Shown here piece after piece: positions 52,387 through 61,223 of a stretch of 64,000 bases of DNA. The stretch is from DASQPR01 sp963724705 (GTDB lineage Bacteria; Actinomycetota; Actinomycetes; Mycobacteriales; Micromonosporaceae). Position 1 is the stretch's first letter. Every line of letters begins with the position of its first letter. Where the stretch lies: assembly GCA_963724705.1 (NCBI GenBank), contig CAVRVS010000004.1, positions 1,054,001 through 1,118,000 on the forward strand, given 5' to 3'. The notes beneath the pieces are model-generated. The model worked only from the letters and a program-made list of their open reading frames with translations, made no database searches and was not told the origin of the DNA. A program made the translations under genes and the position numbers.

Positions 52387-53502
52387 ATGCACGTATCTCT
52401 GCTCGTCTGGGCGATTACCCTCGTTGCGCTCGTTGCGCTCCTGGCTGTCGACCTGGCGATCATCGGCCGGCGTCCACACGAGCCGTCGATGAAAGAGGCG
52501 TCCATCTGGGTCGCGGTGTACGTGACACTCGCCGTCGCCTTCGGCCTGATCCTTTTGGTCAGCTACGGACCCCAGTTCGGGGGCGAATTCTTTGCCGGCT
52601 GGCTCACCGAATACAGCCTGTCGATCGACAACCTGTTCGTGTTCGTGATCATCATGGCCGGATTCGCGGTACCGCGGGTCTATCAGCAGAAGGTGCTGCT
52701 CGTCGGCATCATCTTGGCGCTGGTCATGCGCGCTGGGTTCATCTTCGCCGGCGCGGCGTTGATCAACCGTTTCGTCTGGGTCTTTTATCTCTTCGGCGCG
52801 TTCCTGATCGTGACGGCCGTCCGGCTGGCCCGCCACCGCGATGACGAAAACACCGAGTTCAAGGAGAACAGGCTCGTCGGATGGAGTCGGCGGATCCTGC
52901 CGATATCCGCCGAGTACGACGGCGCGAAGTTGACCACGCATCAACCGCTGACCAGCCAAGAACGTGCGAAGGGCGGGTTGCGGACTCGGCTGCGGGACAA
53001 GCGCGGCCACTTCCTGTTCACGCCGATGCTCATTGTCATGATCGCAATCGGGACGACCGACCTGGTCTTCGCGCTCGACTCGATCCCGGCGATCTTCGGG
53101 TTGACCAAGGAGGCGTACATCGTCTTCACCGCGAACGTGTTCGCGTTGATGGGCCTGCGCCAGCTCTTCTTCCTGCTCGGTGGCCTCCTTGATCGGCTCG
53201 TCTACCTGTCCTACGGCCTCGCCGCCGTGCTCGGCTTCATCGGCGTGAAGCTGGTCCTGGAAGCGTTGCACGGCAACAATCTCCCGTTCCTCAACGGTGG
53301 TGAGCCGATCGGCTGGGCGCCGCACATCCCGATCTGGATGTCGCTGACGGTCATCGTGGTGGCGCTGGCTGCGGCGACGATCGCGAGCCTCGTCAAGTCG
53401 AGTCGGGACCAGAAGCGACGACCGGCGGCGACGACCGGACCGTCCGACGAGCCCGTCGACACCGGTCGCTCGGACCGGGTGAAGGACTCCGCACGGGCGT
53501 GA
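52387..53502 (+). CDS. TerC/Alx-family integral membrane protein (manganese export)
   Basis: A 371-residue protein with about nine TM helices. The two acidic TerC signatures are present: TEYSLSIDNLFVFVIIM and GTTDLVFALDSIPAIFGLT, whose Asp and Asn residues line the metal path. A cytosolic loop of about 60 residues separates the helix groups, and a charged C-terminal tail follows TM9. Alx/TerC/MeeF-type proteins export Mn2+ or load it into secreted enzymes. GGAGG lies six bases before the ATG and is embedded in the riboswitch switch helix, so translation should rise with Mn2+. Confidence 0.93.
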   Translation: MHVSLLVWAITLVALVALLAVDLAIIGRRPHEPSMKEASIWVAVYVTLAVAFGLILLVSYGPQFGGEFFAGWLTEYSLSIDNLFVFVIIMAGFAVPRVYQQKVLLVGIILALVMRAGFIFAGAALINRFVWVFYLFGAFLIVTAVRLARHRDDENTEFKENRLVGWSRRILPISAEYDGAKLTTHQPLTSQERAKGGLRTRLRDKRGHFLFTPMLIVMIAIGTTDLVFALDSIPAIFGLTKEAYIVFTANVFALMGLRQLFFLLGGLLDRLVYLSYGLAAVLGFIGVKLVLEALHGNNLPFLNGGEPIGWAPHIPIWMSLTVIVVALAAATIASLVKSSRDQKRRPAATTGPSDEPVDTGRSDRVKDSARA

Positions 53503-53547
53503 TCGCTCGCGGGGATCGATATCCAGCAACGCGAACCGTCGGCGTGG

Positions 53548-54318
53548 CTACCTGAGGTCTTCTTCGATCTGCCGGGCCGTAGCCAGCAGGGGCGGCAGCA
53601 GGTCGCTCACGAACACCTCCGGCGTGCGCACACTGGCGTGTGCGGACACGTTGACCGCGGCGATGACCTGACCGTCCGAGTCGTGGATCGGTGCCGCCAG
53701 CGAGCGAAGACCCTCCTCCAACTCCTGGTCGTTGAGTGCCCAGCCCTGCTCACGGATGCGGGCGAGCTCGCGCCGTAGCCGGCCGGGTTCGGTGATCGTA
53801 GCGCTGGTCAGCGGCCGCAACTCGGTGGACGTGAGGAATCCGTCCAGCCACTGGTCGGAGTGCGCGGCCAGCAGCACCCGGCCCATCGAGGTGGCGTACG
53901 CCGGAAACCGGGTGCCGACACTGATCGCGACGGTCATGATGCGCTTGGTCGGCACGCGCGCCACGTACACGACCTCGTCGCCGTCGAGGACCGACACCGA
54001 CGACGACTCGTGCACCTTCTCCACGAGTTGTTCGAGGTGCGGCATGGCGATCTCCGGCAGCGTCATGCTCGACAGGTACGCGTACCCGAGTTCCAGGATT
54101 TTCGGCCGTAACGCGAAGCGGCGTCCGTCAGTGCGCATGTAGCCGAGCTCGACCAGCGTGTGCAGGAAGCGGCGGGCGACCGCGCGCGGCAGGCCGGTGA
54201 TCCGCGCGACCTCGCTCAGCGTGAGATCGGTGTGCTCGTCGTCGAAGGCGCGGATCACCGACAGCCCCCGGGCCAGGGACTGCACGAACTCCCCGTCCGG
54301 GTTGCGCGCCTGGGTCAT
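53548..54318 (-). CDS. pcaR: IclR-family regulator of the pca genes (PcaR-like)
   Basis: A 256-residue regulator from ATG 54318. The winged HTH is LSEVARITGLPRAVARRFLHTLVELGYM. The effector domain has YAYLSSMTLPEIAMPHLEQLVEKVHESSSVSVLDG and ends with VIAAVNVSAHASVRTPE, as in PcaR/PobR/PcaU-type IclR proteins, which sense beta-ketoadipate or protocatechuate. It is the last gene of the minus-strand pca cluster, 29 bases after pcaC. Three CGAACG-type half-sites upstream of pcaI (59361-59396) are its probable operator. Confidence 0.9.
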   Translation of the reverse strand: MTQARNPDGEFVQSLARGLSVIRAFDDEHTDLTLSEVARITGLPRAVARRFLHTLVELGYMRTDGRRFALRPKILELGYAYLSSMTLPEIAMPHLEQLVEKVHESSSVSVLDGDEVVYVARVPTKRIMTVAISVGTRFPAYATSMGRVLLAAHSDQWLDGFLTSTELRPLTSATITEPGRLRRELARIREQGWALNDQELEEGLRSLAAPIHDSDGQVIAAVNVSAHASVRTPEVFVSDLLPPLLATARQIEEDLR

Positions 54319-54347
54319 CGCGACCTCGCCATCCGCGTTCGCCAGAC

Positions 54348-54785
54348 TCAGCCGTCGATGCCGTCGATGCCGTCGGCGCCGGTCCCCGCTCCCGAGGTTC
54401 CGGCGGCCGGCAGCGCGCCCTCCTCGCGCAGCACCCGGGCGGCGACCGCGAACGCCGAGTTCGCGGCCGGCAGACCGGCGTAGACGCCCACGTGCATCAG
54501 CACCTCCTTGAGTTCGTCCGGGGTCACGCCGTTGCGCAGCGCGGCCCGCAGGTGCATCTCGAGCTCGCCCTCCGCGCGGAGAGCGGTCAACACGGAGACG
54601 GTGATAATGCTGCGCAGGTGCCGATCGATGCCCGGACGCCCCCAGACCGCACCCCACGCGTAGCGCGTGATGAACTGCTGGAAATCGAGTGTGAACTCAT
54701 CGGCGGCCGCGGTCGCGCGGTCGACGTGCGCATCGCCGAGCACAGCGCGCCGCACTTGCATGCCGTCGGCGTCCCAGCCGGTCAT
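54348..54785 (-). CDS. pcaC: 4-carboxymuconolactone decarboxylase
   Basis: A 145-residue enzyme converting 4-carboxymuconolactone to beta-ketoadipate enol-lactone. The core has RYAWGAVWGRPGIDRHLRSIITVSVLTALRAEGELEMHLRAALRNG and VLMHVGVYAGLPAANSAF, the CMD signature with the expected Glu and His residues. In Streptomyces PcaC is often fused to PcaD (PcaL); here only the decarboxylase is present. The C-terminal tail carries a short Gly-Ile-Asp repeat. The ATG overlaps the pcaB stop by four bases. Confidence 0.95.
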   Translation of the reverse strand: MTGWDADGMQVRRAVLGDAHVDRATAAADEFTLDFQQFITRYAWGAVWGRPGIDRHLRSIITVSVLTALRAEGELEMHLRAALRNGVTPDELKEVLMHVGVYAGLPAANSAFAVAARVLREEGALPAAGTSGAGTGADGIDGIDG

Positions 54786-56158
54786 CGCGGCATCCTTTCC
54801 TGGGCGGTGGCCGACGCACGTCGCCTCTCGGCGGCCACTGTTGCGATCTCATCATGCGCAGCGAGCGCGCGGTCGATCCAGGCCGCGGCCGCGCCGAGAC
54901 AATCCTCCGGCCCGGGGAACTCGATCGATGCCGCGTCCGGTGCCAGGTCGGACAGCGCGACGCGCATCGTGGTTCCGGCTCGCACGGCGCGAGCGGCCGC
55001 GTCCGCGACGACCGAAGCCGCACGGGTACGGCCGAGAGCCGGCGCCAACCGTGCGACAACGGCTTCCGCCAGTACGACGTCGCCGGCCGCATCGAGATTC
55101 ATACGCATCCGGCCGCCGTCGACCTTGAGGTCGGAGATCATCGAGCGGGTATGCGTCGCGGCCGCCCCGACGAGTCGCAGCAGCGACGTCATGGTCGGCC
55201 ACTCGGCCTGCCACCGTCCGGCCGCCCGTTGGTGTTCCTGCGCCGCGGCACCGAGCATCGTCGCGACAAGCGCCGGCACCTGGTGTGTGCACGCGGTGAC
55301 GAGCACGGCGCGGCTTGGATTCCGCTTGTACGGCATCGCCGACGAACCGCCCGGCGTGCCTTCGGCGACCTCGCCCACGTCCGAACTGGACAGCAGCGCG
55401 ATGTCCCCGGCGATGCCCGCAAGAGACCCGGCGACGATACCGAGCGCCGCGGCGGCCTCGTCGATCCGTACGCGGGTCGTGTGCCACGGCATCGTCGGCG
55501 CTACGAGGCCCAGTTCGTCGGCGACCAGGGCAGCGACGCGCGCGCCGTCGTCCCCGTACGTGGCGAGCGTCCCGACGGCACCACCGAACTGCACCGCTAA
55601 CCGTTCGTGTCGCACCCGCTCTAGCCCGACGAGCGCGTCGTCGACTCCGGTCAGCCAGCCGGCACAGACGAGTCCAAACGTGGTCGGTGCCGCGTGTTGC
55701 AGGAGCGTACGGCCGATCTGGAGGGTGTGGCGGTGAGTGCGGGTCAGGTCGGCCAGCGACGCGGCGATGTCGAACAGGATCGGTTCGATCACGCCGACCG
55801 TCCGCGCCACGACGAGGCTCATCGCCGTGTCGATCACGTCCTGGCTCGTTGCTCCGAGGTGTACGAACCCTCGGGCCGAGGCCGGTACACGCGCCCGGAG
55901 GTCGGCGACGAGCGGCACGATCCAGGTAGCCGACGTCACCGCTCGTCGGCCGATATCGTCGGCATCGAAATCGCCGGGCACGCAACTGACCGCGATGGCT
56001 TCGGCCGACGCGGCCGGCACCAGGCCGGCCTTCGCCCCGGCCCGGGCGATCGCGGCCTCGACGTCCAGCATCGCTTGCAGCCAGGCGTTGTCGTCGGTGG
56101 TCGCGAGCACCGCCTCGGTTGCGTAGAGCGGGTCGAAGAGTCCGCCACTTCCAGGCAT
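54782..56158 (-). CDS. pcaB: 3-carboxy-cis,cis-muconate cycloisomerase
   Basis: A 458-residue fumarase/argininosuccinase-superfamily enzyme that lactonises 3-carboxymuconate. The superfamily signature is GGSSAMPYKRNP; the catalytic helix region is HLGATSQDVIDTAMSL; and the C1 region is HAAPTTFG. It lies between pcaG and pcaC, overlapping the latter by four bases. GC-rich codon use is like its neighbours. Confidence 0.96.
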   Translation of the reverse strand: MPGSGGLFDPLYATEAVLATTDDNAWLQAMLDVEAAIARAGAKAGLVPAASAEAIAVSCVPGDFDADDIGRRAVTSATWIVPLVADLRARVPASARGFVHLGATSQDVIDTAMSLVVARTVGVIEPILFDIAASLADLTRTHRHTLQIGRTLLQHAAPTTFGLVCAGWLTGVDDALVGLERVRHERLAVQFGGAVGTLATYGDDGARVAALVADELGLVAPTMPWHTTRVRIDEAAAALGIVAGSLAGIAGDIALLSSSDVGEVAEGTPGGSSAMPYKRNPSRAVLVTACTHQVPALVATMLGAAAQEHQRAAGRWQAEWPTMTSLLRLVGAAATHTRSMISDLKVDGGRMRMNLDAAGDVVLAEAVVARLAPALGRTRAASVVADAAARAVRAGTTMRVALSDLAPDAASIEFPGPEDCLGAAAAWIDRALAAHDEIATVAAERRRASATAQERMPR

Positions 56159-56209
56159 CAGGCGCCTCGCACCCGGGCGATGCCGTCGCGCGCTCGAAGA
56201 AACATCCGG

Positions 56210-56788
56210 TCACACATCGAAGAAGACGGTCTCACGGTCGCCCTGCAAGTGGATGTCAAACCGGTAACCGCCGGGCTGGGCCACCGCCACGAGGGTTCCG
56301 CGCCGCTCCGGGTCCGGTAATCCGGCGAGAACCGGGTCGGCCGCGTTCGCCACCGGCTCGTCGTCGAAGTAGATCCGCGTCACGACTCGATCGAGCAGGC
56401 CGCGGGCGAACACCGACACGTCGAGATGTGGTGCCTCCGCGCCGCCATCCCCGGTCGGCAGACCACCCGGCTTGACCGTCGAGATCGCGTACGCACCATC
56501 GGGTCCGGTGGCGGCCCGGCCGAACCCGCGGAAGCCCGCCACGGCGGATGCGACCGGCCCACGGGGATCGTCCGGATGTGCGAAATGACCGTCCGGATCG
56601 GCCTGCCACGTCTCGACAAGTGCGTCGGCCAGACCGTTGCCATCGCCGTCGAGCACGCGCCCGGAGATCACGATGCGGCCGGCCGCGTCCGGCGGCACGA
56701 CGTCCGGGCCGTCCGGCCACGGCAGGATCAGGTGCAGGAACGGACCGACCGTCTGCGACGGTGTCAGCATCGGCGTCGGGTCAGTCAT
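56210..56788 (-). CDS. pcaG: Protocatechuate 3,4-dioxygenase, alpha subunit
   Basis: A 192-residue subunit from ATG 56788. The intradiol dioxygenase fold shows TPSQTVGPFLHLILPW, GRVLDGDGNGLADALVETWQADPDGHFAHP and APHLDVSVFARGLLDRVVTRIYF. The alpha subunit lacks the complete iron ligand set, which lies in the beta subunit. Its first eight bases overlap the end of pcaH, so the two subunits are translationally coupled for 1:1 assembly. Confidence 0.95.
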   Translation of the reverse strand: MTDPTPMLTPSQTVGPFLHLILPWPDGPDVVPPDAAGRIVISGRVLDGDGNGLADALVETWQADPDGHFAHPDDPRGPVASAVAGFRGFGRAATGPDGAYAISTVKPGGLPTGDGGAEAPHLDVSVFARGLLDRVVTRIYFDDEPVANAADPVLAGLPDPERRGTLVAVAQPGGYRFDIHLQGDRETVFFDV

Positions 56789-57533
56789 CGTGCGGCTCCT
56801 CCATCGGCGTGGCGGCCCGGCCGCGCAGCACGATGTCGAACGCGAAGCCCAACGCCCAGTCCGGTCGCGTCGCATCCCAGTCGAAACGCGAGATCAGCCG
56901 CTCGCGCGCTGCCTCCGGCGTCGATTGGTAGATCGGGTCGTAAGGCAGCAGCGGATCGCCCGGGAAATACATCTGTGTCACGAGCCGCTGCGTGAAAGCC
57001 CGACCGAACAACGAGAAATGGATGTGCGCCGGTCGCCACGCGTTGGGGTGATTGCCCCACGGGTACGCCCCCGGCTGGATCGTCGTGAACTCGTACGTCC
57101 CGTCGGCACCGGTCACGACACGGCCGCCACCGGAGAAGTTCGGGTCGATCGGCGCCGGCCAGTTGTCCATCGCGTGGCGATAGCGGCCGGCCGCGTTCGC
57201 CTGCCAGATCTCGACCAGCGTGTGCGGCACCGGCCGACCGTCGCCGTCGAGGACGCGGCCGTGTACGACAATCCGCTGACCGACCGGCTCGCCGTCATGC
57301 TGACGGGTGAGGTCGGCATCCGAGTCGGTCACCCGATCCGCGCCGAATAACGGGCCGGTGATCTCGGTCAGCCGTTGGGGGAGCGGAACGAGTGGTTGCC
57401 CGGGAGCGCGCAACCGGGTCGACCGGTAGTCGGGCGAGTCCAGCCTTGGGTGCACGCCCCGCGGCCGTATGTAACGGTCGCCGGCGACGTCGGGCTGCGC
57501 CGTGACGCGGTGATTCACCTGCTGGCCGGTCAT
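56781..57533 (-). CDS. pcaH: Protocatechuate 3,4-dioxygenase, beta subunit
   Basis: A 250-residue subunit from ATG 57533. It holds the non-haem Fe(III) site: candidate ligands are in GRYRHAMDNW (Tyr), PGAYPWGNHPNAWRPAHIHFSLFG (Tyr and two His). IVVHGRVLDGDGRPVPHTLVEIWQANAAG is the family core. The enzyme opens the ring of protocatechuate between its hydroxyls. The pcaIJ stop lies 37 bases upstream, so it is expressed with that gene. Start choice is not certain, since longer frames exist. Confidence 0.95.
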   Translation of the reverse strand: MTGQQVNHRVTAQPDVAGDRYIRPRGVHPRLDSPDYRSTRLRAPGQPLVPLPQRLTEITGPLFGADRVTDSDADLTRQHDGEPVGQRIVVHGRVLDGDGRPVPHTLVEIWQANAAGRYRHAMDNWPAPIDPNFSGGGRVVTGADGTYEFTTIQPGAYPWGNHPNAWRPAHIHFSLFGRAFTQRLVTQMYFPGDPLLPYDPIYQSTPEAARERLISRFDWDATRPDWALGFAFDIVLRGRAATPMEEPHDD

Positions 57534-57570
57534 TGGTCCCGATGCCCGGTCACTTGTTCCTGATACCCAA

Positions 57571-59196
57571 TCATCGCACCTGCCCCTTCGTCGCCTCGAG
57601 TTCCCGCAGGACGGCGAGTTCCTTGTCGGTCGGTGGCAACGTCGTTCCGAGGTCACCGGCGACAGCAAGATCCCAGCCGGTCGCGTCGCGGACCTGATCG
57701 ACGGTCACCCCGGGATGAATGCTCGACAGCGTGAGCACGCAGGTGTCCGGATCAGGGGTGAGGATGCCGAGATCGGTGATCACCATCGTCGGGCCGGCAC
57801 CACGCAGCCCGAGCCGGGCGCGGTCGCCGGGTCCCATGCCGTGCCCGACACTGGTCACGAAGTCGACCCGGTCGACGAACGTACGCCGTGATTGCCGTAC
57901 GACGACGATGACTTCCGGGCAGTTCGCGGCGATCTCGGGTGCACCGCCGGCGCCAGGTAGCCGGATCTTGGGATGCCGGTAGTCGTCGCCGATGACGGTC
58001 GTGTTGATGTTCGCGTACCGGTCGATCTGCGCCGCACCGAGGAACCCGATGTCGACCCGACCAGGCTGCAGCCAGTAGTTGAACACCTCCGGCACGCTGA
58101 CCACGGCGTCGGCTGTTTCCGCGAGCTGGCCGTCGCCGATCGACAGCGGCAGCGCCTCGGGCTTCGCGCCGAGCGTGCCGGACTCGTACACGAGGACCAG
58201 GCCGGGAGCGTGTGTCCGGCGGGCGAGGTTGGCGGCGGTGCTCGGAATGCCGATCCCGACGAAACATGCGACGCCGTCCCGCAATGCGCGCGACGCCGCG
58301 ACGGTCATCATCTCGTCCGCGGTAAAGGACGCGGTCGCGGTCACGCACCCACCTCCGTTGTCGTGGTGCCGGACTCCATTCGCGGGTGCTGACCGGCCGA
58401 ACACCTCGGTATCGAGCCATTGGCGAAACACGTCGCGATCCCGGCTGATCGCGTCCCACGCTACGTAGTAGTCGTTGTCCCGGACGGAGAATCCATGGCT
58501 GTAGGACGGATGCGATCCGCGCGGGGCCAGCGCCACCAGCGTGACGGCCCAACTCGGCAACACGATCGCGCCCGGCTGTGGCGGCAGCTCGTCGACGATC
58601 TCCTCGACGGTCACGAGCGATCGGGCCGATGCGAGGACGGCTTCCTTCTGGACGCCGATGATCCCCCAGATCTGTACGTTGCCGGCGCGGTCGGCCCGCT
58701 GAGCGTGGATGATCGCGACGTCGGGCCGCAGCGCCGGTACGGCAGTCAGCACCTCGCCAGTGAAGGGGCAGGTGATCGGCCGGATGTTGGCGGTCGCCGT
58801 GACGAGGTCGGTGCCGACGTAGCCGCGCAGGACGGCGAACGGGAGGCCGGACGCGCCGGCGACGTAACGGTTGGCCATGCCGGCGTGACTGTGTTCTTCG
58901 ATCTCGAGTGGGACCGGCCAGCCGCTGCTCACCGCATCACGGAAGCGGTGCAGGGAGCCGACGCCGGGATTGCCACCCCAGGAGAACACGAGTTTGCGCG
59001 CGCAGCCGGCGCCGATCAGCTGGTCGTAGATCACGTCAGGGGTCATCCGAACGAGCGTGAGGTCGCGCCGACCCTGGCGGATAACTTCGTGGCCGGCCGC
59101 GAACGGGATGAGGTGGGTGAAGCCCTCCATCGCGACGGTGTCGCCATCGTTCACGAGCTCGGCGACTCCCTGCGCAAGGGAGACGATCCTGGCCAT
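57571..59196 (-). CDS. pcaIJ: 3-oxoadipate CoA-transferase, subunits A and B in one frame
   Basis: As written, a 541-residue product from ATG 59196 (AGGTAAGG upstream). Residues 1-284 are the A subunit (GDTVAMEGFTHLIPFAAGHE, VFSWGGNPGVGSLHRFRDAV). Residues 285-541 are the B subunit, with the likely catalytic Glu in YESGTLGAKPEALPL. The enzyme activates beta-ketoadipate with succinyl-CoA. The two are normally separate genes. The join is suspicious: an internal GTG (58344) has its own GGAGGTGG, and one frame over, the A subunit would end in TGA overlapping that GTG. A one-base indel near 58392 would explain the fusion. Confidence 0.88.
   Translation of the reverse strand: MARIVSLAQGVAELVNDGDTVAMEGFTHLIPFAAGHEVIRQGRRDLTLVRMTPDVIYDQLIGAGCARKLVFSWGGNPGVGSLHRFRDAVSSGWPVPLEIEEHSHAGMANRYVAGASGLPFAVLRGYVGTDLVTATANIRPITCPFTGEVLTAVPALRPDVAIIHAQRADRAGNVQIWGIIGVQKEAVLASARSLVTVEEIVDELPPQPGAIVLPSWAVTLVALAPRGSHPSYSHGFSVRDNDYYVAWDAISRDRDVFRQWLDTEVFGRSAPANGVRHHDNGGGCVTATASFTADEMMTVAASRALRDGVACFVGIGIPSTAANLARRTHAPGLVLVYESGTLGAKPEALPLSIGDGQLAETADAVVSVPEVFNYWLQPGRVDIGFLGAAQIDRYANINTTVIGDDYRHPKIRLPGAGGAPEIAANCPEVIVVVRQSRRTFVDRVDFVTSVGHGMGPGDRARLGLRGAGPTMVITDLGILTPDPDTCVLTLSSIHPGVTVDQVRDATGWDLAVAGDLGTTLPPTDKELAVLRELEATKGQVR
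58342..58356 (-). promoter_or_regulatory. pcaJ: Internal ribosome site and GTG start for pcaJ
   Basis: GGAGGTGG (rc of 58349-58356) lies four bases before the GTG (58344) that begins the B-subunit reading. From here the product has 257 residues, the normal PcaJ length. The site implies separate translation of PcaJ even if the upstream frame runs through. Confidence 0.75.
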
Positions 59197-59242
59197 CCTT
59201 ACCTCGTTCCCGTCCGCGATTCCGTTGCTACCACAAAATGGT

Positions 59243-59253
59243 ATTACCGTAAT
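59243..59253. promoter_or_regulatory. Palindrome in the pcaI leader
   Basis: ATTACCGTAAT is a perfect 11-base palindrome about 50 bases before the pcaI start, inside a locally A+T-rich stretch. The overlapping GGTATTACC resembles a GntR-type half-site pair. It may be a promoter or operator element. Confidence 0.45.
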
Positions 59254-59360
59254 GCATCTGGCTGGCGGCGTCGCCGGCCGTCGCCGAGCCCCGACACGTC
59301 GCCGGCCGCGGTGCCGGCCCCCCACCGGGCCCGGGGGTGCGGTAAGCCGCATCCGGCAAT

Positions 59361-59396
59361 CGTTCGCTGAACGAACGTGTGTTGCCTTTCCGAACG
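59361..59396. promoter_or_regulatory. Probable PcaR operator in the pca/pob divergent region
   Basis: CGTTCG-CTGAA-CGAACG (59361-59377) is a perfect inverted repeat, and a third copy of CGAACG lies at 59391-59396, in the same orientation as the second and 19 bases on. Three half-sites, an inverted pair plus one direct, are the arrangement known for IclR-type PcaU/PcaR/PobR operators. The remaining intergenic sequence (59197-59663, 467 bases) holds no convincing gene. Confidence 0.65.
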
Positions 59397-59663
59397 TAAG
59401 CGCCGGGTTGTGCCGCGGTCAAGCCGATCGCGTGCTCGGGCTAGGTGAATGCGAGGGTTGGGGCAGCATTGACGACCGAGTGAACTACGTCATAGGTTCG
59501 GCCAAGGAACGCTCGTTCGATCTCCGGACCTGCCGTCTCACCCACGTGGCATCGCACCGACTCCACGGCGGCCGGCCGCGGACAACCAAATCTCACGTCG
59601 CGGTCGGGCGCAACGGCGGCATCGACGCGACGCGGCCGACAGGCTCGATGATGAGGAGTGGCC

Positions 59664-61124
59664 ATGACACTGCTGGACGACTCGACCTGGCACGGCAAGC
59701 TCTACCTCGACGGCTGGACACCGGGCAGCGGCGGCGACGCCGCCGTGCGGGAACCAGCCACCGGCGCCGAGATCGGGCGCATCGGCATGGCGACGGCTGA
59801 TGACGTCGCGCGCGCGGCCGCCGTCGCCGCCGCCGCCCAAACCGATTGGGCCGCCCGACCACACACCGAGCGGGCGGCGATCCTGCGGCGCGCCGGCGAC
59901 GCGATCCTCGCCAACGCGGCCGACATCCACTCCTGGATCATCCGCGAGACCGGGTCCGTGCCGCCGAAGGCGGAGCTCGAAACCCACCTCGGCTCGCAGG
60001 AGTGCTACGACGCGGCGAGCCTGCCCGGTCGGGCGTACGGCGAACTTCTGCCGAGCGAGGCGCCGCGCATGAGCTGGGCGCAGCACTCGCCGGTGGGGGT
60101 CGTCGGCGTGATCGCACCCTTCAACGTTCCGCTGATCCTCGGGATCCGGTCGGTTGCGCCCGCGCTGGCGCTCGGCAACGCGGTCATCCTCAAGCCGGAC
60201 CCGCGCACCGCCGTCTCCGGTGGTGTCTCGATCGTTCGCGCGTTCGAGGAAGCCGGCCTGCCCGAGGGGCTGTTGCACATGCTGCCCGGCGGCGCGGACG
60301 TCGGAGAGGCGCTCGTGACGCATCCGCTCGTCCGCGTCATCTCATTCACCGGTTCCACGAGCGCCGGCCGCCGGGTCGGCGCGCTCGCCGGCCAGCACCT
60401 CAAGCGCGTGCACCTGGAGCTTGGCGGCAACTCGGCGCTGATCGTGCTGGACGACGCCGACCTGGATCGGGCGGTCTCCGCCGGCGCGTGGGGATCGTTC
60501 CTGCACCAGGGACAGATCTGCATGACGACCGGTCGGCACCTGGTGCACGCCTCGATCCACGACGAGTACGTGAGCCGCCTGGCGGAGAAGGCCTCGCACC
60601 TGCCGGTCGGCAACCCGGCGACCGACCAGGTGGCCCTCGGCCCGATCATCGACGACCGGCAACGTGACAAGATCCACGAACTCGTCACGTCGAGCGTGTC
60701 CGCCGGCGCCCGGCTCGCCGCCGGCGGCACGTACGAGGGGCTGTTCTACCGCCCGACCGTGCTCGCGGATGTCGCACCGACGATGCCGGCGTACGCGAAC
60801 GAGGTCTTCGGTCCGGTCGCGCCGGTCGTGCCGTTCACCAGCATCGACGAGGCGGCGAAGCTCGCCGCTGACAGCGACTATGGACTGTCGCTCGGCATCC
60901 TCACCGGCGATGCCATGCGCGGGCTCGCGCTGGCCCAGCGCATCCCGACCGGCATCGTCCACATCAATGACCAGACCGTCAACGACGAGTCCAATGTGCC
61001 ATTCGGCGGCATCCTCGCGTCCGGCACCGGAGCGCGTTTCGGCGGCGCGGCGGCGAACATTGACGCCTTTACCGACACTCGCTGGATCACCATGCGCGCG
61101 GACATCGCACCGTACCCGTTCTAG
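59664..61124 (+). CDS. Aromatic aldehyde dehydrogenase (benzaldehyde/vanillin type)
   Basis: A 486-residue NAD(P)+-dependent dehydrogenase from ATG 59664, with GAGGAG upstream. The substrate Asn is in GVIAPFNVPLILG. The Gly-rich cofactor loop is FTGSTSAGRRVG. The general-base Glu is in LELGGNSALIVLDDAD. The catalytic Cys is in QGQICMTTGR. The C-terminus INDQTVNDESNVPFGGILASGTGARFGG is characteristic of benzaldehyde and vanillin dehydrogenases. Its place before pobA suggests oxidation of 4-hydroxybenzaldehyde to 4-hydroxybenzoate. Confidence 0.92.
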   Translation: MTLLDDSTWHGKLYLDGWTPGSGGDAAVREPATGAEIGRIGMATADDVARAAAVAAAAQTDWAARPHTERAAILRRAGDAILANAADIHSWIIRETGSVPPKAELETHLGSQECYDAASLPGRAYGELLPSEAPRMSWAQHSPVGVVGVIAPFNVPLILGIRSVAPALALGNAVILKPDPRTAVSGGVSIVRAFEEAGLPEGLLHMLPGGADVGEALVTHPLVRVISFTGSTSAGRRVGALAGQHLKRVHLELGGNSALIVLDDADLDRAVSAGAWGSFLHQGQICMTTGRHLVHASIHDEYVSRLAEKASHLPVGNPATDQVALGPIIDDRQRDKIHELVTSSVSAGARLAAGGTYEGLFYRPTVLADVAPTMPAYANEVFGPVAPVVPFTSIDEAAKLAADSDYGLSLGILTGDAMRGLALAQRIPTGIVHINDQTVNDESNVPFGGILASGTGARFGGAAANIDAFTDTRWITMRADIAPYPF

Positions 61125-61223
61125 GTCTGGGTCGACCCGAATGCCGGGACCGCGACGGCTCGGTAGCATCGCAGCGACCATGGCCACCCGGGGCGAGCGG
61201 CGACGACGCGATCGGAGCACAGC

